Source of the DNA: Sabellastarte sp. h YS-2021
Taxonomy: Eukaryota > Annelida > Polychaeta > Sabellida > Sabellidae
NCBI GenBank assembly: GCA_964017235.1
Contig: OZ024936.1
Coordinates: 38,028,040-38,092,039 of the forward strand
Length of the DNA: 64,000 bases
Direction of reading: 5' to 3'
Position 1 is the first letter of the stretch. The number at the start of each line of letters is the position of its first letter. Of the stretch, positions 63,946 to 64,000 are shown piece by piece. Both the position numbers and the translations under genes were made by a program. The notes under the pieces are model-generated. The model did not search any database and was not told where the DNA came from. It saw nothing but the letters and a program-made list of their open reading frames with translations.

Positions 63946-64000
63946 GTAATCTATTACAGCCAATCTATTACTATTACTATTACATTTGAAAATATTCAAT

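Overview
The window is eukaryotic (metazoan) repeat-dense DNA. I found no convincing host housekeeping gene, no rRNA or tRNA, and no prokaryotic gene organisation. Almost every recognisable coding stretch belongs to a transposable element. The mix is at least four DIRS-type tyrosine-recombinase retrotransposon copies, one nearly complete Ty3/Gypsy LTR element, several LINEs (Tx1/L1-like, L2/CR1-like, an RNase H-bearing I/Nimb-like element and one unassigned), small terminal-inverted-repeat elements, and tandem arrays with 130-170 bp units. This suggests an AT-rich invertebrate or basal chordate genome, probably marine. The sequence alone does not let me choose between a mollusc and a basal deuterostome.

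Layout. 0.9-4.65 kb: badly decayed DIRS-like element (+). 4.9-6.07 kb: clusters of a TTGTACAAGTTG palindrome. 6.1-11.05 kb: DIRS-like element A (+) with ORF1, RT, RNase H and tyrosine recombinase, all frame-broken. 11.35-15.2 kb: decayed Tx1/L1-like LINE (+) split by a minisatellite. 15.2-16.2 kb: 3' end of DIRS family C (-) beside a 265-bp inverted-repeat unit. 16.3-18.7 kb: two tandem arrays. 18.8-22.0 kb: LINE (-). 22.7-31.6 kb: sparse region with a repeat array, two LINE tails, a pogo-like and another inverted-repeat miniature element.

31.6-56.6 kb is a nest of insertions. An L2/CR1-like LINE (-) is cut into four pieces. A satellite-bearing element, itself split by an I/Nimb-like LINE, separates two of them. 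A DIRS element B (-, about 41.55-56.34 kb) separates two others. DIRS-B is in turn split by a 0.8-kb insertion, by a 1.4-kb element with CCCAGCAGGCA ends, and by the Gypsy element.

47.2-54.3 kb: the Gypsy element has two 1012-bp LTRs that I count as differing at 3 positions, a TATGG target-site duplication, a tRNA-Pro type primer-binding site and a polypurine tract. Its coding order is Gag (SCAN-like capsid), protease, integrase, then RT and RNase H. Integrase before RT is the hallmark of the Gmr1-like group. The RT has lost the YxDD catalytic box, and one stop codon separates integrase from RT.

56.9-57.7 kb: a Ulp1/SENP-type cysteine protease joined to a PHD-like zinc finger, probably of transposon origin. 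59.9-62.06 kb: composite satellite block. 62.06-64.0 kb: 5' end of DIRS family C (+) with a triplicated ORF1 module.

The most interesting item is the Gmr1-like Gypsy element. It combines a Ty1/copia-like gene order, a capsid resembling the ancestor of the SCAN domain and a retrovirus-like primer site. It looks like a recent insertion, yet its own RT is disabled.
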